NCBI GenBank assembly: GCA_937989565.1
Contig: CALKRM010000010.1
Span: 1-61,006, forward strand
Reading direction: 5' to 3'
DNA from: an uncultured Candidatus Saccharibacteria bacterium
GTDB taxonomy: Bacteria; Patescibacteriota; Saccharimonadia; Saccharimonadales; Saccharimonadaceae
DNA: 61,006 bases
The notes under the pieces were generated by a model that ran no database searches, had not been told where the DNA came from, and saw only the letters and a list, made by a program, of their open reading frames with translations. Positions 26,342 through 35,040 of this stretch are shown in pieces (within the stretch, counting starts at the first letter, position 1; every line of letters starts with the position of its first letter). A program made the position numbers and the translations under genes.

Positions 26342-27523
26342 ATGAACAAATTTAAGAAAATCGGCATCGCTATCTCTCTGGGATTCGCTATGCTCGGTGG
26401 AATCTGGTTGGCATCACCTTCACAGGCTGCCGGCTGTAACAAATTTAACGTTGTATACTGTGGTACACATTCTATGTCAGAATTGCAAACAGCATACAGC
26501 CGTACAGAAATTAAAGAACTATATAAAGAATGGTACATTACCAGCACTATGATCCAAGGTGGATCAAACATGCGTGAAGGTGTAGTTGACGCAAACGGTA
26601 ACATTACTGTTGACGGTCGTGTCGTGGCTACAAACTCTATAACCGTACAGTCTAAGGCTGGTACTCGTCAGCCTCAGCCACAACGTAGCTACAAGACTTC
26701 AAACGGATACACTTACTACCAATATCCAACTGGTCAAAGCTTCGTTGACGGTCCTAAGAGCTACAGTATGTATGCATGGTTTGACAACAACGGTAAGTTC
26801 ATCACTGGTGTGATTAAAGACTGTGGTAACCCAGTTTGGGGTACTCCAACAACACCTCCTGCAAAACCTGCATTAACATGTGACGCATTGCAAGTTCTAA
26901 AGATTGAAGACAACACTTACAAGTTTGTTGTAAACGCAACTGCTAAGAACGGTGCAAGCATTACCAGCTACACATACAACTTTGGTGACGGTACAACTAA
27001 GACTATCAACTCATCTACAATTGAGCACACTTACACAAAGTACGGCAGCTTCAAGGTTACTGTAATCGTAAATGGTAAAGAAAACGGCGAAGTCAAGAAA
27101 CAAAGTCCAAACTGTGAAAAGACTATCGTAATCGAACCTGAAACAAAACTTCAAGTTTGTGACCTTAAGACTAAGAAATATGTAGAGATTAAGAAGTCAG
27201 AATTTGATAAAAGTAAGTACTCAACAAATCCAAACGATTGTAAAGAAGCACCTGCCAAGATCACAATCTGTGTAATCGATAAAAAAGAGCTTCGTGAAAT
27301 CAAGAAGGAAGAATACAACGAGTCAAAGCACACAACTGACTTGAGCAAGTGTAAGGAAGTTCCTACTACACCTACTACTCCTACACCAAACACTCCTTCA
27401 ACACCAACACCTAGCCCAGAATTGCCAAAGACTGGTGCAAGTGACGCGATCATGTCAGCACTAGGCCTAGGTGGACTAACTACAGCTACTATCGCTTACA
27501 TCGCTAGCCGCCGCCAAATGTAA
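26342..27523 (+). CDS. LPKTG-anchored surface protein with PKD domain
   Basis: A 393-residue secreted protein. It has a signal peptide (about 1-30, ending SPSQA-AG), a unique domain, a PKD domain (about 190-250, with YNFGDGTT), two related repeats of about 36 residues with a cysteine near each end (VCDLKTKKYVEIKK and ICVIDKKELREIKK), a Thr/Pro-rich linker, and LPKTG near residue 361 followed by a hydrophobic helix and RRQ. This is a sortase substrate; sortase itself is not in the window. Codon use is strongly biased (AAC, GGT, CGT), indicating high expression. A role in contact with the host bacterium is inferred. Confidence 0.93.
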   Translation: MNKFKKIGIAISLGFAMLGGIWLASPSQAAGCNKFNVVYCGTHSMSELQTAYSRTEIKELYKEWYITSTMIQGGSNMREGVVDANGNITVDGRVVATNSITVQSKAGTRQPQPQRSYKTSNGYTYYQYPTGQSFVDGPKSYSMYAWFDNNGKFITGVIKDCGNPVWGTPTTPPAKPALTCDALQVLKIEDNTYKFVVNATAKNGASITSYTYNFGDGTTKTINSSTIEHTYTKYGSFKVTVIVNGKENGEVKKQSPNCEKTIVIEPETKLQVCDLKTKKYVEIKKSEFDKSKYSTNPNDCKEAPAKITICVIDKKELREIKKEEYNESKHTTDLSKCKEVPTTPTTPTPNTPSTPTPSPELPKTGASDAIMSALGLGGLTTATIAYIASRRQM

Positions 27524-27542
27524 TAAGCTAAGCTAGCAACGA

Positions 27543-27573
27543 AATACCCGCCGAGATGGCGGGTATTTTTTTA
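27543..27573 (+). terminator. Terminator of the LPKTG surface protein gene
   Basis: AATACCCGCC pairs with GGCGGGTATT around GAGAT, followed by TTTTTTT. Confidence 0.9.
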
Positions 27574-27593
27574 TTGGTTATGAAGCTTTGAAT

Positions 27594-28211
27594 CTATAAC
27601 TGTTTTCGACCTTCCAGCGCGTGAGTCAGCGTGATTTGGTCTGCATATTCGAGGTCAACGCCGACTGGAATGCCTCTAGCCAAGCGTGTGATAGTCGTAT
27701 TCAATCCAGCTTCTTGGATGTAACGCTGTAAGAATAGCGCAGTAGACTCACCCTCAACTGAAGCGTTCGTAGCAATAATAATCTCCTGAACATCGTCGGT
27801 TTTTATGCGCTCAATTAGTTCTGGGATATGCAATTGCTCCGGTCCAATATTGTCAATTGGTGAGATAACGCCGCCCAGCACGTGGTATGTACCCAGGAAC
27901 TGCCCTGTTCTTTCTATAGCAACGATATCTAACGGCTCCTCAACCACACAAACGATTTTTTTATTCCTGTTCGAATCTGCGTATAAAGGCGACACATCGT
28001 CATCTGAGTCGATCAATGCAAACGTCTTCGGACAGGTTTTTACTCGGTCGTGCAATTGGTCTAATGAATGCGCTAATTGCTTTGCGGATTTGGGATTACG
28101 GCGTAAAACCGCGTAGGCATATCTTTCAGCCGTACGCGGTCCAACTCCAGGTAGATTACCAAAATCATCAATTAAAGCAGTTAGAGCTTTTGGTAAAATG
28201 TCGATTGACAT
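27594..28211 (-). CDS. recR: Recombination protein RecR without its zinc finger
   Basis: A 205-residue RecR, which loads RecA with RecFO at gaps. Visible: the helix-hairpin-helix LPGVGPRTAERYAYAVLRR, the Toprim core with CVVEEPLDIVAIE and IIATNASVEGESTALF, and the C-terminal GIPVGVDLEYADQITLTHAL. The C4 zinc finger that normally follows is degenerate: after Cys60 the other three ligands are replaced in CPKTFALIDSDDDVSP. It follows ybaB by four bases, the conserved dnaX-ybaB-recR order but with dnaB and a glycosyltransferase inserted. Confidence 0.93.
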   Translation of the reverse strand: MSIDILPKALTALIDDFGNLPGVGPRTAERYAYAVLRRNPKSAKQLAHSLDQLHDRVKTCPKTFALIDSDDDVSPLYADSNRNKKIVCVVEEPLDIVAIERTGQFLGTYHVLGGVISPIDNIGPEQLHIPELIERIKTDDVQEIIIATNASVEGESTALFLQRYIQEAGLNTTITRLARGIPVGVDLEYADQITLTHALEGRKQL

Positions 28212-28215
28212 GGCT

Positions 28216-28506
28216 TTAGAATGGCAAGTTGCCCAAGCCGCCCATCAATGGCTTCATAGTTTCAGCAGCGACTTCCTGAGCCTTTGTCATACCGTCGCGA
28301 ACTGCGATTTCGATCCAGTGCTCCAGCTCTTCGATATTCTCCAAGTCAACCATTTCTGGGTCAATCTTTACAGACTTAATCTTTAACTCGCCAGTGATTT
28401 GTACGATCACAGCGCCATCGCCAGCCTCAACTTCGATGATTTCTTTGCCTAATTGTTTCTGTGCTTTGCGTAATTGTTGCAGCATTTTTACCTGATCAAA
28501 CGCCAT
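28216..28506 (-). CDS. ybaB: Nucleoid-associated protein YbaB/EbfC
   Basis: A 96-residue DNA-binding dimer of the YbaB/EbfC family, with the N-terminal basic helix MLQQLRKAQKQL and the sheet motif GAVIVQITGELKIKSVKIDP. GGAGG lies just before the ATG and a TATAAT further upstream. Usually encoded between dnaX and recR, as here in extended form. Confidence 0.9.
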   Translation of the reverse strand: MAFDQVKMLQQLRKAQKQLGKEIIEVEAGDGAVIVQITGELKIKSVKIDPEMVDLENIEELEHWIEIAVRDGMTKAQEVAAETMKPLMGGLGNLPF

Positions 28507-28538
28507 ATTCCTCCTTATTTAACACTTATAATTATACC

Positions 28539-29999
28539 CTATTTACGGTCGGATGTGTAGACATAGAAGCGGTCGCCATCTTTATGATCATTGACGATTA
28601 CTGACGACAAGTGTCCAGAGTAGGTCTGCGGAATTTGAGACTTTACGCTGTGGCTAACGTATAAAGTCTGTCCGACGCTTGCTGACGCTGTGTGGATAAT
28701 TGATATCTTGTGATAGTTGTGTTTTTTAAGCGCTTCGTAAATCGGTGATTCTTCTTTACTGACCAGTAACGAGAATGAATCGGTCGGCGCGGTATTTTTA
28801 CGGAGTAGAGATAAATCTTTATTAAAGCGTGAAGCTGCTTCTGGGAAATAGCGATAACCGTCAATATAGCGGAAGCTGCCGCCCACCACCATAACGATAA
28901 TTAACATTGATATGAGAACCAGTCCTGTGCCGCGAGCGTATGGATTGCGCGGGAAAAGTCCGTACCACATATTCATTAGGGATTCCAATCCGACCGCCAA
29001 GAGTATAAATAGCGGGATGATGATTATTGGGGTGAGGCTTGGCTGGAAGATGAGTAGCGCCAATGCTAAGATTAGCCACGACCAAATCATAAACGAGCGG
29101 GCGCTGGAGATTTTTTGGAAGCTGCGGAATAGTCCTAGTCCGATTAACACCATTGCGTTGATGTCCATAATTGGCGTGATTTGGTTTCCTACAACTGATG
29201 GGAAAATGCGGATGTATGTGTAATATAAAGTCCTGAGGTTTGCGATGATGTCAAAACTTAGGCCGTTGATGCCGATGAGGTTATAAAATAGCGCGTGGGA
29301 TTTATAGCAAAGAAAACTAATCGCACAACCAATCGCGAATAAAATAGCGGACGGCACAATCCAAGATTTACGATGTTTTCGGGAGATGAGAAAATAGCGT
29401 GGGTGCGGATGCAGGAAGGCGATAATCAGAAGCCCCAGATTGATATACCAAAAATACGGAGTGAAGAGGCTGAGCGCCGTGGTGATGGCCAAACTGATTC
29501 GCCAAATGGAAGCGTTCTGGGCTTTTTGGAGAATTAACGTGGCAAAAAGTAAAGTTAGCGCGGTGTAAAAGATGTATAAAATACCAACAGTTGCGCTTTG
29601 ACCGATGAATAAAAATTGACCAGTCGTCGCCATAATTAATAGCGATAGAATCGTTGTGGACGGCTTAAACCAGCGTTTTAAGAGGAAGAAAATAGCGACG
29701 GAGCTGGCGATTGAAAGGATTACGGCGGGTGCTTTAATTGTTAATAAGCTGACGCCGAATAGCTTGAAGAATAGCAATTGAAGAAGGTGAAATGGCAGAT
29801 TTGTGACGGCGATTCCCTCGACGCTAAAATTTAGGTGATTCGTCGTATTGACCATGTCGATTTCTGCTTGCGACAAACCTCCCGGCACGTGCAGCGCGGA
29901 AATTATAATAGCTCCTATGTATAGCAGCGCCAGCAACGTATAGCCGAAAACGTAGCGCCATCGGTAAAGGAATATATCGGTAACTTTTTGCTTTTTCAT
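28539..29999 (-). CDS. Membrane glycosyltransferase-like protein (GT39/ArnT-type)
   Basis: A 486-residue integral membrane protein with about ten to twelve hydrophobic helices, an N-terminal extracytoplasmic loop with SQAEIDMVNTTNHLNF (an acidic motif as in GT-C enzymes) and a small C-terminal soluble domain. It resembles dolichyl-phosphate-mannose mannosyltransferase or ArnT-type GT-C transferases that modify proteins or lipids with lipid-linked sugars. The donor is unknown. TATAAT lies seven bases before ATG 29999, so it has its own leaderless promoter although it sits between dnaB and ybaB. Confidence 0.75.
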   Translation of the reverse strand: MKKQKVTDIFLYRWRYVFGYTLLALLYIGAIIISALHVPGGLSQAEIDMVNTTNHLNFSVEGIAVTNLPFHLLQLLFFKLFGVSLLTIKAPAVILSIASSVAIFFLLKRWFKPSTTILSLLIMATTGQFLFIGQSATVGILYIFYTALTLLFATLILQKAQNASIWRISLAITTALSLFTPYFWYINLGLLIIAFLHPHPRYFLISRKHRKSWIVPSAILFAIGCAISFLCYKSHALFYNLIGINGLSFDIIANLRTLYYTYIRIFPSVVGNQITPIMDINAMVLIGLGLFRSFQKISSARSFMIWSWLILALALLIFQPSLTPIIIIPLFILLAVGLESLMNMWYGLFPRNPYARGTGLVLISMLIIVMVVGGSFRYIDGYRYFPEAASRFNKDLSLLRKNTAPTDSFSLLVSKEESPIYEALKKHNYHKISIIHTASASVGQTLYVSHSVKSQIPQTYSGHLSSVIVNDHKDGDRFYVYTSDRK

Positions 30000-30020
30000 T
30001 GGTATGATTATAACACAATT

Positions 30021-31373
30021 CTATTCATGCTTGCGATCCAGACTCATAAAGCGTAGGCGCTCTGGGTGGAAGTACAATTGGACTTTACCGACTGGGCCAT
30101 TACGGTGCTTAGCAATGATTAAGTCTGTAATATTCTGGACTTCTGGGTTATCTGGCTCGTAATATCCAGGGCGATAAATAAAGCTCACGATGTCGGCGTC
30201 CTGCTCAATGGAACCGGATTCACGCAGGTCGGCTAGTTGTGGAATTGGCGGCGTGCGAGATTCGACAGAACGGCTCAACTGACTTAGGGCGATTAGCGGC
30301 ACATTCAGCTCGCGAGCAATAAGCTTCAGTCCACGGGAAATTTCCGACACTTCCTGAACGCGGTTCCCGTTGTGGTTTCCGTTGGCCTGCATAAGCTGCA
30401 AATAGTCGACGATGATTAGTCCTAATTGGTTTTCATGAGCAATTCGACGCGCTTTAGTTCGCATTTCCAAAACTGATAGCCCTGGTGTGTCATCGATGTA
30501 AATTGGCGCCTCAGCCATTTCTCCCATAGCCTCAGACAACTTCGCAAAATCTTCATCACTCAGGTTTCCGGTGCGAATATTCCAGCTATCAACTCCCGAC
30601 GCGTCCGCCAGCATACGGTCGACCAACTGTTCCTTGCTCATCTCTAGGCTGAAGAATAGGACAGGATTTTTTTCAATCGTTGCCACGTTATAAGCCAAGT
30701 TTGTCACCAGTGTCGTCTTACCCATGGCTGGACGCGCCGCCAGAATAATCAAGTCTGATTTTTGCAAACCAGCGGTCATGTTGTCCAGATCGCGATAGCC
30801 AGTGCGGACTCCTCTGAGAGAACCTTTATTCTTGCTGAGCTCTTCAATTCGATCAAAGCTATCCGTCAGAATGCTTTCCAGGCTGACCAAATCTTGCTTG
30901 GTTGATTGGTCTGACACGCTGAAAAGTTCAGCTTCGGCCTTCTCTAATAATTCCTGCGTGGTCGTCGATTCGTCATATCCAAGCTCGGAAATGTCACCGC
31001 TCGCTTTTATCAGACGCCTGCGAACCGCTGCTTGCGCAATCATCTCCGCGTAAGCCGATGCGTGTGCTGCCGTTGGGACGTAGTTTGTTAATTCTGTCAG
31101 GTATGCCGAGCCGCCAACTAATTCCAGCTCATCCTTCCGCTTCAATTCGTCAGTTAAGGTCAATAGATCGACAGGCTTATGTTTTTCAAATAGTCGCATC
31201 ATTCCAGCAAAAATCAATCCGTGATTCTTGTCGTAAAAATCGCTAGGGTGAGTAATTTCTGCAGCGTCCGCCAAAACTTCCTCGTCAATTAAAACCGCCC
31301 CAAGCAAACTCTTTTCCGCGTCCAAATTTTGTGGCGGTATCTTCCCTTTTACTTCTTCGCTCTTGTCTGCCAT
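30021..31373 (-). CDS. dnaB: Replicative DNA helicase
   Basis: A 450-residue hexameric fork helicase. The N-terminal DnaG-interacting domain (about 1-150, PPQNLDAEKSLLGAVLIDEE) precedes the RecA-like core with P-loop AARPAMGKTTL, FFSLEMSKEQLVDRM, Walker B LGLIIVDYLQLM and IALSQLSRSVE, ending with IAKHRNGPVG. No intein. Its start overlaps the dnaX stop as TAATG, so the two are coupled. Confidence 0.97.
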   Translation of the reverse strand: MADKSEEVKGKIPPQNLDAEKSLLGAVLIDEEVLADAAEITHPSDFYDKNHGLIFAGMMRLFEKHKPVDLLTLTDELKRKDELELVGGSAYLTELTNYVPTAAHASAYAEMIAQAAVRRRLIKASGDISELGYDESTTTQELLEKAEAELFSVSDQSTKQDLVSLESILTDSFDRIEELSKNKGSLRGVRTGYRDLDNMTAGLQKSDLIILAARPAMGKTTLVTNLAYNVATIEKNPVLFFSLEMSKEQLVDRMLADASGVDSWNIRTGNLSDEDFAKLSEAMGEMAEAPIYIDDTPGLSVLEMRTKARRIAHENQLGLIIVDYLQLMQANGNHNGNRVQEVSEISRGLKLIARELNVPLIALSQLSRSVESRTPPIPQLADLRESGSIEQDADIVSFIYRPGYYEPDNPEVQNITDLIIAKHRNGPVGKVQLYFHPERLRFMSLDRKHE

Positions 31374-32821
31374 TAAATATCCTCCAGCTTTACTTCTTCG
31401 CCGCCACCCATTAATTCTGCAATTTCCGCCAATTTTTCGTCCTCTGGCGGCTTCTTCTCTCCAATTATATCAATTTCCAGATCCATCGTGGTTTCTTCTG
31501 AGATAATTTCTGAGATCAATGGTTTATTCTTCGCGTCGTCCAGCTTTTTCTTATAAAACGCGGAACCTGCGTAAATTGTCAATTTTTCACCGTCAAACGA
31601 CCACTGGCTTTTTTGCAATAATGACGCCAGCCCGAGGGATTTTTCTTTCGCTCTTTCAATGACTTTTTCCCAATTTAGCTCTAGTGTCGCGTCGGTTTTC
31701 TTTGGTTTTGCGGCGAGTTTTTTTGCCGGCTCGGCTGGTTTTTCTTCTTTTTTAATCGGCTTTTCGGTCGGTTTTGCTGGCTCTGCGGGCTTGATTGGCG
31801 TTGGTTTTTCGGCGGGTTTTTGGGTCGTGGCTTGAGCTATATTTTTCTTTGGTGCGGCTGACTTTTTTGTCGGCTGAGAATTGCTATTCATAAATATCGT
31901 CAATAATTTCAAGTCTGGATGCGGGTGCCGATCAACCTCGATCAGTTGCTGAACCAACCCAATAAGATTCGGATTTTTTCGTAATCTATTGCGAGCGATT
32001 GACAATAATTGATGCGACACAACAACTGAATTCGCGCCGCTATTTTCTAATTCCTGAAAGATGTTTAAGACTTTCTCGTTGTCGTCGGACGGATATGAAT
32101 CCAACAAATTGCCAAGCATCGTCGCGTCGCTAAGCCCCAAATATTCGGTAACCATATTCGCGGTTAGCGGATAGTCTGATGTTGCTAAAATCGACAATTG
32201 GTCAAGCGTACTAATGCCGTCACGGAATCCGCCACGGGAACGTTCAGCAATTAACCTGGCGGCATCCTCTTCAATCGCGAATCCTTCTTTCTTCGCTATA
32301 TTCATTAACTGGCGCGTCATAATTTCCGTCGGAATTGGGCGGAAGAAAAATTGCTGGACACGGCTAAGAATGGTGGCTGGAAGTTTGTCGGCGTCGGTTG
32401 TAGCTAAGATAAACACCACGTGCTCTGGCGGTTCTTCCAAGGTTTTTAATAGCGCGTTAAATGCTGATTTTGACAGCATGTGGACTTCGTCGATGATATA
32501 GACTTTTTTTGGTGCAGAAACAGGCGCGACTTGGGCTTTTTCTCTTAAGGCTCGAATGTCATCAACGCCGTTATTGCTGGCTGCGTCAATTTCAATAATA
32601 TCCAAGTTTGAAGAATCGTCATCATATGGCAAGTGGTTAATTTCGTGCGCCAAAATTCGCGCCACCGATGTTTTTCCTACGCCACGCGGTCCAGTCAACA
32701 AGTACGCATGAGCAATTTTTCCCTGCTCTAACGCTCGACGTAAAATACTAGTCACGTGATCTTGACCTAAAACTTCATCCAAACTACGACTGCGATATTT
32801 ACGATATAGCGCCTGACTCAT
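31373..32821 (-). CDS. dnaX: DNA polymerase III gamma/tau subunit without zinc module
   Basis: A 482-residue clamp-loader ATPase. AAA+ motifs: YLLTGPRGVGKTSVAR (P-loop), KKVYIIDEVHMLS (Walker B), LLKTLEEPPEHVVFILATT (SRC-like sensor region). The zinc-binding cysteine module that normally lies between the P-loop and IDAASNNGVDDIR is missing: the segment reads HEINHLPYDDDSSNLD. A Lys/Pro/Ala-rich linker (about 325-400) leads to a C-terminal tau-like domain. Shine-Dalgarno GAGGGG precedes ATG 32821. holB is at 55-56 kb. Confidence 0.95.
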   Translation of the reverse strand: MSQALYRKYRSRSLDEVLGQDHVTSILRRALEQGKIAHAYLLTGPRGVGKTSVARILAHEINHLPYDDDSSNLDIIEIDAASNNGVDDIRALREKAQVAPVSAPKKVYIIDEVHMLSKSAFNALLKTLEEPPEHVVFILATTDADKLPATILSRVQQFFFRPIPTEIMTRQLMNIAKKEGFAIEEDAARLIAERSRGGFRDGISTLDQLSILATSDYPLTANMVTEYLGLSDATMLGNLLDSYPSDDNEKVLNIFQELENSGANSVVVSHQLLSIARNRLRKNPNLIGLVQQLIEVDRHPHPDLKLLTIFMNSNSQPTKKSAAPKKNIAQATTQKPAEKPTPIKPAEPAKPTEKPIKKEEKPAEPAKKLAAKPKKTDATLELNWEKVIERAKEKSLGLASLLQKSQWSFDGEKLTIYAGSAFYKKKLDDAKNKPLISEIISEETTMDLEIDIIGEKKPPEDEKLAEIAELMGGGEEVKLEDI

Positions 32822-32867
32822 CCCCTCATGCTCCTCATGAGATAATTATAGCAGAAAACGGCATTTT

Positions 32868-33260
32868 TTATGGATAACGCAGATCGATTTTGTGTTTTGT
32901 TTCGGCGACATAAAAACGGTAGTAATTATTAGGGTCTGACACGGTTGGATCTTCAAGTATCTCGTCGTTTTCTCTTATTTCAATATGCTCATTGTTACTG
33001 TACGGCTTGATAAGCTTAGTAAATTCAAACGCATATTCACCAGAAATATTCTTTAGTTCTCGACTCTGATCTATTGGGTCGGCATAGTCGGTCATAACTA
33101 GTATAAGAAAGTATCCATCCTTACCGCCGAATAGATGAAAAGTCGTATCTGGACTAAGCGGTATCAGTGGTGCGAATTGTCGAACATAACCCAATTTTTT
33201 CAGAATTGGAAATGCTTCAAAAACTACCGATGGGAATATAAAATTTGAGTAATTGTTCAT
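32868..33260 (-). CDS. Unknown protein downstream of a small accessory gene
   Basis: A 130-residue soluble protein, unrecognised, with an alpha/beta look (FPSVVFEAFPILKKLG, then FHLFGGKDGYFLILVMTDYA). The frame is open to an ATG at 33353 inside the upstream gene; ATG 33260 is preferred as it gives a clean 16-base gap, but no clear ribosome site decides the matter. Probably co-transcribed with 33277-33612. Confidence 0.55.
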   Translation of the reverse strand: MNNYSNFIFPSVVFEAFPILKKLGYVRQFAPLIPLSPDTTFHLFGGKDGYFLILVMTDYADPIDQSRELKNISGEYAFEFTKLIKPYSNNEHIEIRENDEILEDPTVSDPNNYYRFYVAETKHKIDLRYP

Positions 33261-33276
33261 GTCTATAGGTGATAAT

Positions 33277-33612
33277 TTATTCGCCAAATTTATTTTTACC
33301 GTATTCGATAAATTGATCAATAGGTTTAGCAAACTCGGCGGCCCAGCCGTCATCTTCTTTCTTTCTCTTTGCGTTGGCTAGGACTGTTCCTATATATTCT
33401 TGTAACGACATACCGAGGCCGTCCGCACCCTCTTCTCCATTATCGCGCAGCCGTACGCACAACATACCAAAAATTGCCAATGCTATATCATTGGCACGTG
33501 TTAAAATCTTAACATTATCAAGATTTTCATCGGCAAGCTGCTTGACTGTTTTAATAAGTTCCCAATCAGATTGGGTGTACGACTCAAAATCTTTTTCTGT
33601 CCATTCTGACAT
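33277..33612 (-). CDS. Unknown acidic helical protein
   Basis: A 111-residue acidic protein with mostly helical character and no recognised domain. GAGGA seven bases before the ATG supports the start. It lies between the dnaX cluster and the glycine-rich small gene and is probably in one transcript with 32868-33260. Confidence 0.6.
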   Translation of the reverse strand: MSEWTEKDFESYTQSDWELIKTVKQLADENLDNVKILTRANDIALAIFGMLCVRLRDNGEEGADGLGMSLQEYIGTVLANAKRKKEDDGWAAEFAKPIDQFIEYGKNKFGE

Positions 33613-33693
33613 AGTGAATCCTCTAGGTAAGTGAGTAGTTTTATATCATACTCAGGATAAGACATTTTTCAGGTCATGTCCAGGACGATGGGT

Positions 33694-33966
33694 CTAGTGG
33701 CCAGGGCCGGTGGTGTACTGGCCGCGGTTGGTGCCGTTGTTGTTGGATCCGTTGCCAGACCCGTAGTGGTCGTGGTTGTCGCTCTCGAGGAACGAGTAGT
33801 GCGTCACACCGTCGGCGAGACCACCGCCGACGCCCATACCGCCGCTGCGGTCGCCATCTCCGATGAGGGTGTGTCCCTCCTTCGGACCGCTACCGAACGA
33901 CATGGTGATGGGGTTGCCCTCAGAGTCGCAGCCGCCCATCGGCTCGCTCCACCAGTTCTTTCCCAT
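33694..33966 (-). CDS. Small glycine- and histidine-rich protein under a strong promoter
   Basis: A 90-residue protein very rich in Gly, Asp, Asn and His (MSFGSGPKEGHTLIGDGD, and a GSGNGSNNNGTNRG tail), without signal peptide or recognised domain. GGAG six bases before ATG 33966 defines the start; an upstream in-frame ATG (34011) would skip it. The GC content is well above that of the neighbours. Its promoter at 34061-34102 is nearly identical to that of the gene at 23392-23907. Possible roles such as secreted small protein, bacteriocin-like precursor or packing protein cannot be separated. Confidence 0.6.
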   Translation of the reverse strand: MGKNWWSEPMGGCDSEGNPITMSFGSGPKEGHTLIGDGDRSGGMGVGGGLADGVTHYSFLESDNHDHYGSGNGSNNNGTNRGQYTTGPGH

Positions 33967-34060
33967 GATAACTCCTTCTGGAGTCGGGCGGAGAAAATAA
34001 ATCCTCCGCAAATCGGTGCGTCGATTTGACGCAAGCTAACATACGTTGTGAAAGCTAATA

Positions 34061-34089
34061 TATATATCAATAGTAGAATAAAATGTCAA
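34061..34089 (-). promoter_or_regulatory. Strong promoter with tandem TTGACA, copy 2
   Basis: On the minus strand TTGACA (34084-34089), a 17-base spacer and TATATA (34061-34066); a second TTGACA lies 13 bases upstream (34097-34102), as in the copy at 24.1 kb. Confidence 0.65.
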
Positions 34090-34156
34090 GCAATTTTGTC
34101 AAGAATATATCACAATAATAATGTCATCTCTGTTAAAAAAGGAGATTTTGTGTCTT

Positions 34157-35032
34157 TTAAAATAACGTTAATTGCTCGGTTGGTAAATCCAGCTCAATTT
34201 CTCCGTCGACTTTTTGCGCCCGATAACCAATAAGCTTTTTGATATTGTAAGCCAGTAGCTGACCGTCGTAATCAGTAATGACAATTGAGCCGATGGCGCT
34301 GCGTACATGTCCGACCAACTGACTGTAATTCTTCATTAAAACGACACGCGACAAATCAACACCAGCGGTTTGAAAATAATCTTCGCAAGGAATTAGCTCG
34401 GATTTCGGAAACGACACACCAATTTTCTGCTCAATTTCAAGTAATTTTTGTCGCAATTTCCTTTCGCCAATCGCACGGTCAAAAGGTTGTTTTATCAATT
34501 CCAGCTTTTTGTAAACTGGCAGAGTTTCAACTATCCCGTCCAGCTTGGAAAATTTCGCCTCATATTGTCTGGCGATCAACGCCGAAGAAAACGTTTCTAA
34601 TTTTATGGCTAATCGCGCCCCCTGCTCTAATAATCTCCGAATTCCGCGCTCTTCTTGCGAGATTCCAACCTTTATGACGTTCGGCGCGAAGTACGCCAAG
34701 TAAACAAAGTGCGGATTTTGATTGATTTTTTCTTGTTGGGCGGAAACCGAACTGGCGTTGTAAAATGCTGGATTAAAGCCGGTTTTACCGCGACATTTTA
34801 AGCAATTTTCATACTTTTCATCAACTGTGGCGTGATCTGGACAAATTTGGCTACAGCGATTTTCAAAGTCCACCCAACCCGTGCAATATTTGGCAGAAAA
34901 ATCAAACTCAAGAGATAAATTTTGTTCGAACAATTCATGGCGCTCAATTTTATCGCCAACTTGACATTCAATAAAAGGTTTATTGTCAGCGTTAAAACTG
35001 GCATAACTGAGCAGAAATTCGCTCGGCAGCAT
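34157..35032 (-). CDS. DUF2797 protein (GIY-YIG-like)
   Basis: A 291-residue protein of the DUF2797 family. It has a cysteine-rich N-terminal region (SAKYCTGWVDFENRCSQIC then ENCLKCRG), likely metal-binding, and a GIY-YIG-like core HFVYLAYFAPNVIKVGISQ followed by RRLLEQGA. Nuclease activity is only inferred from the fold. ATG 35032 is chosen because AAGGAAATTT precedes it and it begins eight bases after the previous gene; an ATG at 35068 overlaps that gene. Confidence 0.75.
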   Translation of the reverse strand: MLPSEFLLSYASFNADNKPFIECQVGDKIERHELFEQNLSLEFDFSAKYCTGWVDFENRCSQICPDHATVDEKYENCLKCRGKTGFNPAFYNASSVSAQQEKINQNPHFVYLAYFAPNVIKVGISQEERGIRRLLEQGARLAIKLETFSSALIARQYEAKFSKLDGIVETLPVYKKLELIKQPFDRAIGERKLRQKLLEIEQKIGVSFPKSELIPCEDYFQTAGVDLSRVVLMKNYSQLVGHVRSAIGSIVITDYDGQLLAYNIKKLIGYRAQKVDGEIELDLPTEQLTLF

Positions 35033-35040
35033 AAATTTCC

